Shown one piece after another: positions 51,292 through 62,822 of a stretch of 64,000 bases of DNA. Each line of letters starts with the position of its first letter. Position 1 is the first letter of the stretch. A model generated the notes under the pieces. That model saw only the letters and a list, made by a program, of their open reading frames with translations. It made no database searches and was not told where the DNA came from. The DNA is from Acanthacorydalis orientalis (lineage: Eukaryota; Arthropoda; Insecta; Megaloptera; Corydalidae), in contig CM068313.1 of the NCBI GenBank assembly GCA_034766995.1, positions 35,380,996 through 35,444,995 on the forward strand, in the 5' to 3' direction. The position numbers and the translations under genes are program-made.

Positions 51292-51436
51292 GAGACTTGT
51301 TCGTTCAACACTTGTCCTCGTACCATTATTCGGTGTCCACTACAGCGTATTCTTGGCTATGTCGTATGCAATCGATGCAAAACCGACTGTAGAATTGATT
51401 TGGCTCTTCTGTGACCAACTATTTGCGTCTTTTCAA
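51292..51436 (+). CDS. Class B GPCR, exon with TM6 and loop to TM7
   Basis: It reads RLVRSTLVLVPLFGVHYSVF, the TM6 block in which STLVLxPLFGVHY is the PTH-receptor form of the class B motif. The Pro is the TM6 kink and GVHY sits at its outer end. LAMSYAIDAKPTVELIWLFC is the third extracellular loop and start of TM7, and DQLFASFQ leads into TM7. The insect PDF, DH31 and DH44 receptors known to me carry different residues in this block, so a PTH-receptor-like assignment fits best. The acceptor is CACTTAG, the donor CAA followed by GTAAGT. It joins both neighbours in frame. Confidence 0.93.
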
Positions 51437-51501
51437 GTAAGTGCAATAATTTTTTTTGATATTAAATATTATATATATATATATATACATATATGTGTGT
51501 G

Positions 51502-51539
<38 letters not shown>

Positions 51540-51775
51540 ATTTTTTAGTGTGTGGTTAGTGTGTACCTCTGTATGTTTACATTCTTATTTATGATTAAAT
51601 TTCTAAGATACAGCGTTTTGTTAATTTGAAACACTTTTATTATAACTGAAACATAATACACTAGAAAAATCTTGAAAATATAATTTGAATGAAATTTGTA
51701 TATTTCTTTCGAATCTATGATAATTAATGATTAAATAATCGTTTCCATAATTCTGTACGAGTAAAAATGTGTACA

Positions 51776-52713
51776 CAATAGAACCTCGATTATCCGTGGC
51801 CCTATCGTCCATTTATTCGGTTAACCGTGTATTACCTGTTCACGACTAAAAATGTTAGTAATTCAGTTATCTGTGTATGTATTCTGTTTAACCGCGACTG
51901 TTCTCGGACAATCTTAGAACACGCAGATTTAAAAACATTTTATAAAAAATGGACAATCATGGATGCAGTTTATTCTGCAGCAGAAAATTGGTCGGAAATA
52001 ACATCTTTAATTCTACAAAGATCTTAGAGGAAGTTATTCCCTGATATTGTAGCACATGAAAACGACGGTATCGGGAATAAAGACTCTGATCAAGTAACTT
52101 CAGAGTCACTAATAAAAATTGCGCAAAACATTAGCGATTTTAAAGAGGTGGATAGAGATGGTCTTGAAGAATGGATTAAAATAGATGAAGAAGACCCAGG
52201 ATACGAAATCAAAGACAACTCAGCTATATTATCAGAAACTCTAGGAAATATCATCACTAACGATGACATCGATGTGGAATCTGTTACCGAAGTTTCAACG
52301 TCAACAAAAGTATCTTTTGCAGATGCGCTTTCTTGTTCAGAAACATTACTAGAGCATCTTGAGCCACGAAGAGACGCTAATTATATCGAAATACTTAGCG
52401 TTAAAAAAAATTTGATTTCATTTAAACAAAAATTGTATAAGAATAAGCGTCAGTCACTTCTGAATGATATTTTCATAAAATAACAAAGAAATACATACTG
52501 TAAATACACACATGTTACTGAAATGTTTCTACGTATGTATATATTTTTATTTGATACAAAAAAAATACACTTGAAATTTGTAAAAATGCCATTTTATTGT
52601 CGTTTAATGGTTTTTTATTAGTTTATTCGATTATCCGTGTTTTTCGATTTTCTGGCTATACCATCCCCGTAAGGCTATATCATCCATTAGCACGGATAAT
52701 CGAGGATCTCCTG
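51776..52713 (+). mobile_element. Pogo/Tigger-type DNA transposon relic
   Basis: The ends are TAGAACCTCGATTATCCG (left) and, on the minus strand, GATCCTCGATTATCCGTG (right), the terminal-repeat type of pogo and Tigger elements. TA follows the right end; the left flank is CA. The 938-bp element keeps only the 3' part of its transposase gene, so it is a 5'-deleted copy lacking the DNA-binding and DDE catalytic regions. Confidence 0.8.
51887..52483 (+). pseudogene. Pogo/jerky-like transposase, C-terminal part
   Basis: Two in-frame blocks separated by a stop at 52025-52027 encode the tail of a Tigger/jerky-like transposase. The first reads FYKKWTIMDAVYSAAENWSE and ends before RKLFPDIV, matching the family's FWKKFNILDAI...W..V block and W-R-K-L-x-P. 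The second (52148-52483) is acidic (EEWIKIDEEDPGYE) and ends with KNKRQSLLNDIFIK, where the family usually has a tail like QTSLDQFFK. The frame is otherwise long and open for DNA this AT-rich, so decay is modest in this part. Confidence 0.75.
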
Positions 52714-52731
52714 TATTTACGATGTTTTATA

Positions 52732-52780
<49 letters not shown>

Positions 52781-52791
52781 ATATATATATG

Positions 52792-52823
<32 letters not shown>

Positions 52824-53523
52824 AATTTACTTTTTCATCCTTAAATATACAATGTTAAAAACCAATAGTAAATGTAGTTATTAACAACGAACAGAAATAT
52901 TCCAAATAAGATAATGATTGGTTTATACATTTTATAATTTTAAAATTTAATATTCTCTATGTTAAAATTTTTCTTATACATTTTAAATGATTATAATAAT
53001 ATCTACAATTTTTTATAAACCCAATATTAAAAACAGAAACGTTAAGTACTACATTCTTCTTAAACAAAATAATTAAAATGTTTGCCTTATCATTTTTTGT
53101 AAAAAATCACAACTTATAATCTATTATTATTGTAAAATACTCTTCCTAAACATACTTTTATATATTATATCTCAATCTATCATATCATTTTTGAAGGTTA
53201 GCTTAAAATATGCCTTTTAAAATTTTCTCTTTCATAATTTTCTAAAAATAATCACATATACAAAACATACACACGAAAATATTTATAATATGTCGTTTTA
53301 ATTATGCATCATTAAAATTTTTAATATGTAAATTATAAGCTGTGAAATCATTTGCAAAAATAATTACACTCAATTACGTCATTTTAATCCAAAGACTAGT
53401 TGAGTATTAATTTTATTATCCAAATCGATTAAAAATTTAATAACTTGTAACTCGTGTATATCAACGTTTGCAATTATTATAATTTGATGACAATTACAGT
53501 GTACAAAATAATTTACATTTGTT

Positions 53524-53570
<47 letters not shown>

Positions 53571-54362
53571 AAAATAAAATCGAAAGGAAGTGATGAAATT
53601 TCATTGATTTTTCGACAAAAAATTAATACAAATAGATTTAACAAATACGACATGTTAATATAAATACCATACGATTGTGTTTGGTCTCCAGTGGAACATA
53701 ATCGTACAATCTAAACAACTTCCATGTCAATCATGTAACGAGGAAAAATCAACGTTTATCTATCAATCTATCACGACAAAAAAATAATATTATGATAATG
53801 GAAAAGTTGGTCGATGGAAACTTAGAAAATGTTTTCATACAGTAATATAAGATTCGAGACACGTCACTATTTCGATCTGTCACTAAACCAGTATCAAGAT
53901 ATGATCACAGCCGTCATCTCTTGGTACACTACCTTTTGCACGAATTCCATTCGGCATGTTTTATTTATGAAGCGGTTAAATTTGGCGGTGTTTTTACAAC
54001 ACGAAAATGGTGAATCGATCGCTTTGTTCGTGTATGTAACTAGAAGTGTTACGATAAAGAAAGTAAATTAAACGAAAATACATCTTAAAACAAATATATT
54101 CGTTGACTCTTTCTGTAAAATGCTTTTATTAGTAAATACTCTTTCACACGCGACGTATATACAATCGTAAATGACGGATTTTGTTTTGAAAGAAATCCAA
54201 TTTCGTTCAAACAATGCATTTCTAGACTGAGAGCATGTTTTTTTTGTTTTCGTTTCGTTGTTTCCCCGCAAATTGAACAACTTTATTTTTGATTTTAATC
54301 TGTTTGTATTAACTTTTTGTGGAAAAATCCATGAAATTTCATCACTTTTTTCGATTTTATTT

Positions 54363-54421
<59 letters not shown>

Positions 54422-55027
54422 ATATATATATACAAATATACATTATTTTATACATCGTAATTTTCATTAAATTATAATAATTGGAAGTGTTGATATACAC
54501 GAGTTACTGTTATTTTCTGTAATATTGTTTATTTTTTATCGCTTGATAATAATTTGAATGAAATTATTCTATAATTAATACAAATCTTATTTGATTTTAT
54601 AGACAAGAAACCATATCTTAAGTCTGAATTTTCGATTTTTCTTATTTACTGAATTTGGCAGGGCACAATATTAGCTTTTAAACAGATAATTAATATTGAC
54701 TCTTTTATAACAGCAGTTTATTTTTATAAGTGTTGAAGTTTAATAAATAAAATATATTTTTTTTAAAAAAAAAAAGAAAGAGTTTGTTGTTTTCTTTAAC
54801 AGAACTAAATTATTCTTTAACTGTGACAAAAAGAGCAAGAAATTTAGAATTGGAAACCTTATATACCTTGAAATTCGTGGAAAATAAAACAAGATTTTTT
54901 CTATATGAACGTATTAAGATCCTTGAATCGATATTCTTATCCTTATTCCAGATTTTTTTTTTCATGTAAAATCTGAAATTTTGACTGTTGTGAATTTATA
55001 ATGGCTATTTCATATACTTTCCAACTA

Positions 55028-55087
<60 letters not shown>

Positions 55088-55360
55088 ATCTTTTTTATGA
55101 ATTTATAAGAGCAATTCAAAATTTATGAAACGAAAATTTAAAAAAATATGTAACCATAATATTTTTTCTATGAAAATAAAACAGAATAAAAATAAAAATT
55201 CTCTTGAAGATATTCTTTTGATTGTACATTTATTTTACTGGCTATAATATTGATTTGTACTATTAATTAAATCATTAATATATTTTGTAATATTGATTCA
55301 TTTATTTTTTAAATAAATTTTTTATTTATAGTTTTTCCTCTTTTGGTCATTCTATCCGTC

Positions 55361-55426
<66 letters not shown>

Positions 55427-55994
55427 TTCCCTACTTATATTTAGTCAAATTTATATACTTTAAGAAAATTATTTACACGTATTTAAAACCAGGATAGTGT
55501 ATAACATTGTGGTTTTAAAAAAATATTAAATTTGTGCTTAATTATATCATTTTTAACTCCACTTTTATCCTAACTATCCTTTAACTCTTTTTTAAAAATA
55601 ATATTTATATATAAGTTTTGCAAAATAGTAATAACAGCGTGAAAATAACAAATGTGAATATTTTTCACCTATATTTTATTTCTACTTTTAATCCTACAAT
55701 CTTCTCTTTATTATTATATCTATTTTTAGAGAAATTCGATATTGCATTACGTATACCTTGATCTTGTAACTTCAACCTACTTTAATACGCCTGATCATGT
55801 TCTTGATATTTGAAAAAAATATATAATCGAATATTATTATTACTGTGTATTTTTTTTGTATTAATATATTTTTATTAAGAATTGATAAAGTCTTTATTAA
55901 TAATAGATAATATATGATATATTGACATTTATATAGCTTTTAATGAAAAATAAGTAAAATGATTACACACGTTATATTGACGTCATTTACTTTG

Positions 55995-56180
55995 TTTCTA
56001 TCATCATCATCATCAACCTCTGTCTATATATTGTTAGATAAAGGCCTCTTCCATGAATTCTTCCATTTAAATACCTCTCTTTTCCACTGATTATCAATAA
56101 AAATTTTAATTTCCTTGGTCTCTTTCTTATTCTTTTATATTCCTTGATTCTCAATTAATAATTTCCGTTGTCCATCGGTT
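55995..56180 (-). mobile_element. RTE-like non-LTR retrotransposon 3' tail
   Basis: Read on the minus strand the piece contains ATGGAAGAGGCCTTTATCTA and then GACAGAGGTTGATGATGATG. This resembles the GTCCACTGCTGGACATAGGCCTC sequence followed by ATG-type tails found at the 3' ends of many insect non-LTR elements. The GAT repeat at its end would be the tail. No reverse transcriptase is present. The assignment rests on remembered pattern only. Confidence 0.4.
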
Positions 56181-56291
56181 GTCTTCTCTTTTTGTTTATA
56201 TATATATATATAAGAATATTTCAGATAAAAAATTAATAAGATAATGATTATGAAACTATATTTTATAAAATATAATATTTATATTAGATTA

Positions 56292-56350
56292 CTAGTGCAC
56301 TAATAACTTTAATTGTCAATATGCCCTTAAACCACAAATAACCAACTAAC
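56292..56350 (+). repeat. LINE-tail-like repeat, copy 1
   Basis: It reads ACTAATAACTTTAATTGTC, then ATGCCCTTAAACCAC and AAATAACCAACTAACC. It aligns with 62763-62822. ACGACCTTAGTTGT plus CCTTAAAC is typical of insect LINE 3' ends. Confidence 0.5.
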
Positions 56351-56514
56351 CTACGAGTATATTAATTGGTATGGTCTTATACCATTATAATTTACTAAGT
56401 TATATTAATTTTCATACACCTCGTATTTACAAAAATCTTATTATTTAAAACGTTTAATTTATATTTAGTAAAAATTTTATTTTTTAAAATTTTTTTTTAC
56501 TGTGTAATAAGAAT

Positions 56515-56575
<61 letters not shown>

Positions 56576-56664
56576 CACAATTAATTATATGTTAAATGCG
56601 TACTTCAACATTTTTCCGATTAATTATTAATTTTGGAGACGATCTACCTATTTACCTATCTATC

Positions 56665-56667
<3 letters not shown>

Positions 56668-56730
<63 letters not shown>

Positions 56731-56770
56731 AGTATGTATATATATATATGTGTGTGTGTGCGTGTGTGAG

Positions 56771-56801
<31 letters not shown>

Positions 56802-56803
56802 TA
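56668..56803. repeat. TA/TG compound microsatellite with internal duplication
   Basis: A TA run is followed by two units of TG run, then GAGTATG, then TA. The unit TGTGTGAGTATGTATATATA occurs twice with minor changes. Confidence 0.9.
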
Positions 56804-56919
56804 ACTGACACACAACACAAATAAAATCTCAAATGAAGAACATCAAGGAAATTTATTTCATTAAAAAACATGTTGTCATTATCTATGTAAGTACTTGTAT
56901 ATGTATTCGTGTGTTTGCA

Positions 56920-56972
<53 letters not shown>

Positions 56973-57028
56973 GTTTGTATAGATACTCCAAGTAATTTTA
57001 CAAATCCTGTTTCGGTTGTAATCTACAG

Positions 57029-57220
57029 GGCTTCTGTGTCGCAATGCTCTATTGCCTGCTCAACGGTGAAGTGCGTGCTGAATTGTCTCGTAAGTTTTCT
57101 GCATGGCGGGACAGAGGACTCACACACAGACCACCTCCGTACGCGACCGTATCCTGTAGGGGGCAATCATCTAGAACTTCGGCGGCTGCTATTCCACTCA
57201 CGGAAATCAGAAAACCTTAA
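57029..57220 (+). CDS. Class B GPCR, last exon: TM7 and cytoplasmic tail
   Basis: It begins GFCVAMLYCLLNGEV, the class B TM7 signature (Q-G-x-x-V-A-x-x-Y-C-x-x-N-x-E-V), with Q supplied by the previous exon. RAELSRKFSAWR is helix 8. A 35-residue tail rich in Arg, Pro and Ser (GLTHRPPPYATVSCRG, then TSAAAIPLTEIRKP) ends at TAA 57218-57220. The acceptor is ATCTACAG. GC content is the highest in the window, which supports a real coding tail. Two GT sites inside could act as donors: GTAAGT at 57090 (phase 1) and GTACGC at 57139 (phase 2). The second would join the exon at 61107 in frame. Total recognised receptor: about 292 residues. Confidence 0.9.
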   Translation, partial: GFCVAMLYCLLNGEVRAELSRKFSAWRDRGLTHRPPPYATVSCRGQSSRTSAAAIPLTEIRKP

Positions 57221-57480
57221 GATCATGTTTTGTTCTGTCCACGAATGTAACCTGGTATGAATGAATGGATGTGCGTAAATGAAATCTGATCGTTGGACCG
57301 AAACTGAGAAACTGTCTAAACAAATTGTTTTTGATACGTATATGCAATTTCACATTCTATCCTCGTCCATGTATCGTTGTCAAAAAATGTTTCTTCATGT
57401 CTTCATCTATTTATTTATGTGTAGTGTATGTTGAATGTTTGTGTGTCTAATGACTTTTATATGTAAATAAATTAATTTTA
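57221..57480 (+). other. Probable receptor 3' UTR with poly(A) signal
   Basis: The sequence after the stop stays less AT-rich for about 100 bp. An AATAAA lies at 57466-57471. A transcript ending near 57490 would use the tail ending IRKP. Confidence 0.5.
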
Positions 57481-58184
57481 AGTATAATCATTACGATTTA
57501 TTGGTACCCTCTTATTAAAAAATAATGAAATATTCTTTTTAATTTTTTTTAGAATATACTTTCTAAAGGTTTTCAAACTCATATCAATTATCAAAATAAT
57601 CAGCTATATTATTAATATTTGTGTGGCTTTAAAACTAAAAATACACATTCCTAAAATAAATAAATAATTCAAATAAAACTCTCTTATAATCTCGTATGTA
57701 CACAGAAAGTAATCATATGTAAAAAGCATGTAGAAAATTATTTAAAAAAATAATACATTTAAAAGATTTGTTTCATTTTAAAATGCTTAAAAATAACAAA
57801 ATCGTATTTAGATAAATAATTTAAGTTTTAAATTTATGCTATTTACTTTAATAAGTAACAATTTAGTAAATTTGAAAAATTTAATATATAAATATATATA
57901 TATATATATATACAATTAAATCAAATTTAATTTTTAAATTTTATCCAAGATAATAAACAAATTTATTAAATTATACTCCTCATTTTTCCACTTCCACATA
58001 ACCAGAAAGTTAAAATTGCAGTCTTAATATTAAATTAATAACCTACTACCATACTATACTACCGCAAAATTAAGCCCGATTATAATTTTTGTACCTACAA
58101 TTGTGCTTCGAATTTTGTGAAAAATATCAATAAAATATCATTAAAAACGGTTTCACCTCACCGTTATCTTCAAAGAGCAACAAT
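57481..58184. other. AT-rich stretch, nothing recognised
   Basis: Contains a short TA run at 57889-57911. No gene or clear repeat is seen. Confidence 0.5.
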
Positions 58185-58338
58185 ACAGAAAATCAAATTT
58201 TTTCTATATCTTGACTCACTGAGGATGATTGCGTTATCACCTAAATACATATCAGGAACAATCAAAAATAATCAATAATATATTGATTATTGTTTATAAT
58301 TTATTGAATATTTTTGATCAGAAAAAATTTCGTTGTGA
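58185..58338. mobile_element. MITE family B, partial copy (right half)
   Basis: ACTCACTGAGGATGATTGCG matches the central block, and ATTGAATATTTTTGATCAG with TTCGTTGTG matches the right end of the family. The left half is not recognised. Confidence 0.45.
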
Positions 58339-60149
58339 TTATAAACTTTATTAATATATTTTTATATCATGTGAAATCTTTTTTTAAATATATATATATA
58401 TATATATATATATCTTTATTTAACCATATCTTTACATTTTGTACGACAGAAAAACGTACTTTTGTTGAGCAAAGTTTATCATATGATTCAAAATAACTTT
58501 CCCGGGGATATAATTACAAAACTGTTAGAAAAAGCAGTTTAAATTGAAAATAGAAAAAGAACGTAGAACAAAATAAAATAATCAGAATGATACAGGAACA
58601 ATAAAAAAATAAATACAAATATATAAAATAAAAACAAAAGGAAAATATGAGTAGTTAAGAAACAGAAAAAGATAAACTAAAAGAATTAAGTGAAAAGTAA
58701 AAAAAAATACCAGGAGAAACAAATAGAAACAATCAAATCTAACATAAAAAATTAAACATATTAATAAACAATATTTCATCACCGGTCATGTTTCCAAATG
58801 TAAGTATTTTTTACTCACTTTTATTATTCGTTAGTGTATATATATATATATAGGTTTAAGGTCAATTATTGTATCTTCATAGGAATCAATTCTAAACAGA
58901 AATATTTTTTCTGCAGTGTATTATAGCTACATATCAGTGTTTTTATTCATATTAGTATCGTTATTCTATACGTATTTTTTCTTATTTTGCAAGTGTAATT
59001 TCAACTATATAAAATAAAAATTGAATTGCATAAAATAAGCTAATTCACTTTTTTAAATATTATATGCATGATTAGTTGTTATCATCCGTCTAATAAAATC
59101 TTATTCATGATTCCAAATTACATTAATTATAATGGAGCCAATTATATACTTTAATTATGTACATATGTTTTTTACACAGTAATGCACATTTTTGCGATTT
59201 AAATATTGAGAAAAAATATTCGTCTACATTCTTACTTTCTCATTTTTTATTTTGTCTGTTTTATCGTTTTTGTTAGTTTTTCATTATAGTAAACATTATT
59301 CCTAAAAATGGATTAACATTTTTTTACAGATTTCATTTGATTCAATTCCGTGTACTTTAATTAAATACTCATAACACGCTATTTAAGGAAAAGAAAATAT
59401 TTCAGGTTTATAACTACAGTATTCAAAATAAACTCCCGATTTAAATGCATTATTTTCATCAGGCACAAAATTCTCCTTCAGACGCATAAATAGACTACGC
59501 TTCTGATAATTCGTGGGTCTAAAAAGAAATGATAAAATTGGATAAGAGGATAAATTGACTATTCTAACATAATTTTATAATGCAAGACAAAAATAAAAAT
59601 ATTTTTATAAAAATCAAGTAATCCGTATTCTTTTATTATTCAATTATACTAATTATTTAAATGTTAAAGCTCTCTTTCGTTTCATAAAATTATTACCAGG
59701 ATTTTAATTTCACGATTTTTTTCTCTTCGGCTTAATAAATGTCAATTAAAATAAACTCGTGCAGCCTCAGTAAAATATCATCATTTAGACAACAAAATAA
59801 ATTTTATGTGAAATGTATTTGTGAATATAATTCTACTGTGTCTGAAACCACAAATTCATTTACATTTTTACTCGCAATTTACAAAGTGATATGAATATCA
59901 AGTTGCCTGACTGAAAGTAATAAAAGTATTTATTTCAACATCAATTTTATACTTTTAGAATAATCTATAGATTTTGAGTTTAAAATTTTCAATTTCTCAA
60001 ATCCCTCGGAGAGCTTTTTATTGTCAGTTATTAATAAAATAAACATGTAATTGATACTAATTAATAAAATATATATTAATATTAGATTTTCAATAATGTA
60101 AATAAGATTGTATTAATAAACAATACAGAGTTCTGATAGTTACTAAAAT
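58339..60149. other. AT-rich stretch, nothing recognised
   Basis: A TA run is at 58389-58412. A minus-strand frame at 58582-58782 is a low-complexity, Phe/Leu-rich translation of an A-rich region and is not called. Confidence 0.5.
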
Positions 60150-60411
60150 CACTACCAATTTATTTTTTCACCACTCACACCAGAATTTTTTTTATTTAAT
60201 GTTCAATTAATCATAATAATTTTTTTATTATTATTACTTATGCGTATTTCGATGGTGCTCTAAGAATGACGGTACCGCCATAAAAATGCACATAAGCAAC
60301 AATTAGAAATGATCAATAATCATTTATTGAAAATATTTTATCATTAAATGATTTGATTTTGATTTGATTTCGATTTTGTAGTTTGTGGGGTGAAAAAATA
60401 ATTCGTTTGTG
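60150..60411. mobile_element. MITE family B, copy 5
   Basis: The left end CACTACCAATTTATTTTTTC is followed by ACCACTCACACCAG. The right end is GTTTGTGGGGTGAAAAAATA then ATTCGTTTGTG. The middle keeps TATGCGTATTTCGATGG. About 262 bp, with the cleanest right end in the window. Confidence 0.65.
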
Positions 60412-60538
60412 AAATTATATATATATAATTTTCAATATTTTTTCTAAATTTTAATATTTTAGTGACAAAAAAATTTTGTATTATTTTATTATTAATTAAT
60501 CTTTTTTATTATTAATATGTCACAAACATCAAATATAT

Positions 60539-60608
<70 letters not shown>

Positions 60609-61106
60609 CAGTATTTTTATTTCATAAAAATTAATGGGTATACTTTTTATACCACTTACATTGTAATGTAGTTAAATTATAGTTTTATTAAAAATCTTCA
60701 ATAATCATACACTTTCGGTGTTACACCAACTTCAATTCCTGTTACTTGTAAATAAAAACAGAATAATATTATACTCGTTTATTTGCTTTGATAATTAGAT
60801 TCTCATCTCTAATATTTCTAAGAAAAACTATATTCACACTTTTAATAATATAAATACTATTATTCCTTCAACTAGTATATGAAAAAAGTCGCGAGAAATA
60901 TTACCATAAACATAAATTATTTTAAATAAAGAACATACACCGATTATGTAAATAATTGTATTCAAAATAAACATATTTTTTATTTAGATAAGCTTATAAA
61001 CATTCTAAAATTATTTGTCTAATTCATCTTATATACTTTTAATCAAGAATACTAATACTGTTTCTTTTACGGAAAATTTAAGTCAGTAATTGAGTTTATT
61101 TTACAG
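60412..61106. other. Non-coding stretch with a long TA run
   Basis: A pure TA tract lies at about 60540-60601. It ends in TTTATTTTACAG, a 3' splice-like site. Confidence 0.5.
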
Positions 61107-61257
61107 ACCATTTCCTCTGAATGAACCCAAACTTATTCACAGTGTTAGGTCTAAACTACCGCACCAAAATCATTCAGAAGATCAAGTGCATTTACCTCTA
61201 ACTATCTCAATTTCATCTTTGAAGAACATTGATTATTACGAAATAAACCACTGTTGA
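61107..61257 (+). CDS. Candidate alternative terminal exon of the receptor
   Basis: A good acceptor (GTTTATTTTACAG) precedes 61107. After one split-codon base the frame reads 49 residues from PFPLNEPKLIHSVRSKLPHQ through DQVHLPLTISISSLKNIDYY to INHC and stops at TGA 61255-61257. Residue composition looks like a soluble tail, and codon use is less AT-driven than the flanks. AATAAA follows at 61311-61316. The required phase matches an internal GTACGC in the exon at 57029 (position 57139), which would give a receptor tail ending in this sequence. It could also belong to another transcript. Not over the 60-codon range, so easy to miss. Confidence 0.45.
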
Positions 61258-61310
61258 TAAAACGTGGTGTATTTAAATATTTTATAACAAGTTAATGAAT
61301 GTTTCACTAA

Positions 61311-61316
61311 AATAAA
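61311..61316 (+). terminator. Poly(A) signal after the candidate exon
   Basis: AATAAA lies 54 bp after the TGA of the candidate terminal exon, at a plausible distance for a short 3' UTR. Confidence 0.4.
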
Positions 61317-61710
61317 GCTCTATAAATATAATACAATGTTTTAAATTATATAAATAATTAAAATCATAAAAATAAAATCTCGGTACGTCTCCTGTAAGTC
61401 CAAATGTAATATGTTAGTTCATTACAAATTTTCAGATCTCTCTATTCAAAATAAAATATTTACATATATTGTTTCTATAATTTTCTGATTTATTTTTATA
61501 ACATTAATAAATACATTTATTTTGTTTATGAATAACCATTTTCCATGTTAAAATTCTGAATCATATATACAGACTAAACTTTTTTCAATACCAGCTAGTA
61601 ATTCGTAATCATTGCAGTATCGCTAAAAAAATATTGATTTTTCAAATATTACATTTTCTTGTTTGTTTAATAAGTTTTATAAGTAGTATTGAAACCGTAG
61701 CAATAGGTGA

Positions 61711-61770
<60 letters not shown>

Positions 61771-62141
61771 CATACATACATATAATGTTCTAAAAGAAAA
61801 TTTACATAAATGTGATAAAATATGAAATTACTAAAGCTCAATATTAAACTACATAATAAAAGTAATTAGGCTTTCAACACAAACCTTAACTTGATATTTT
61901 TTATCATGATTATGCAAACTGTTTCTTATCATCTTTTACAATGACAATCTTGAGCATTAATCAATGTCAGACCACGTTCTTCGTAAGAAAATTCGTGTTT
62001 TATAAAAATGAAAGAATTCTCTACTATATGTTACATCGAGTTTTTGTTTTAATTTGTTTTTTGTATTCGGTTGAAAACAAGTTCATTGTCATATTTCCCT
62101 GCAGTTTTATTCTTTATATTCTTATTATTAATGTACACACA

Positions 62142-62191
<50 letters not shown>

Positions 62192-62309
62192 ATATATGTA
62201 TCTAAGTTTTTTATAATTTATATTATCATTATGATTACATTGAATGCAATTCAACATCATTATAAAAAAGAGGATTACTTTCAAATTTACATCATAATAC
62301 ATACATACA

Positions 62310-62379
<70 letters not shown>

Positions 62380-62762
62380 CAATTTTTTCGCCGCTTATTC
62401 TTATTAAACTATCTATTCCATTAAAATTATCTCATATTCTTCATTTACGTCTAATAAAATTATATCTTTTACAAAATTTTATAAAACAATATTTTGATAT
62501 TAATTCATAATTTTTTTCATTATGTGAAAATAATGAAAATTATAGTACTTAAAATAAGTGAAGGATCTAATCAGACCATATACAACTTTTTAGACAACGT
62601 GACATATGAATTAAAGACACAAAATCTCTCACACACACACACAAAAAGAGTTATCCATTGTTGCAGCCATTCAATTCTGATATAGTTCTATTCAAGGTTA
62701 TATAAATAATTCTTTGATAATATTTGTGTGAAACATTTTTAAAGGATTATATTAAAACATAT
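61317..62762. other. Microsatellite-rich stretch, no gene seen
   Basis: TA tracts lie at 61712-61766, 62147-62191 (with TG) and 62317-62375. The frames at 61941-62216 and 62174-62407 are mainly translated repeats. Confidence 0.5.
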
Positions 62763-62822
62763 TAGGGCACTAACGACCTTAGTTGTGGAAGCGTCCTTAA
62801 ACTTCAAATAACCGGTCAACTA
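62763..62822 (+). repeat. LINE-tail-like repeat, copy 2
   Basis: It reads TTAGGGCACTAACGACCTTA, then GTTGTGGAAGCGTCC and TTAAACTTCAAATAACC. It aligns with 56292-56350 in the same orientation, at roughly 70 percent by eye. Confidence 0.5.

Larger units (their letters stand above)
51437..57028 (+). other. Receptor intron of 5.6 kb with pogo and LINE relics
   Basis: It holds TA tracts (51472-51537, 52736-52823, 53527-53567, 54368-54432, 55029-55085, 55364-55423, 56515-56573, 56923-56970), a pogo-type relic, non-LTR retrotransposon tails and a less AT-rich island at 53690-54250. The island's 80-codon frame (53829-54071) is not recognised. Confidence 0.7.

Noticed and set aside
58582..58782. Phe/Leu-rich minus-strand frame resembling a membrane segment
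   Set aside because: It is produced by an A-rich low-complexity region and has no start context, neighbours or conserved pattern.
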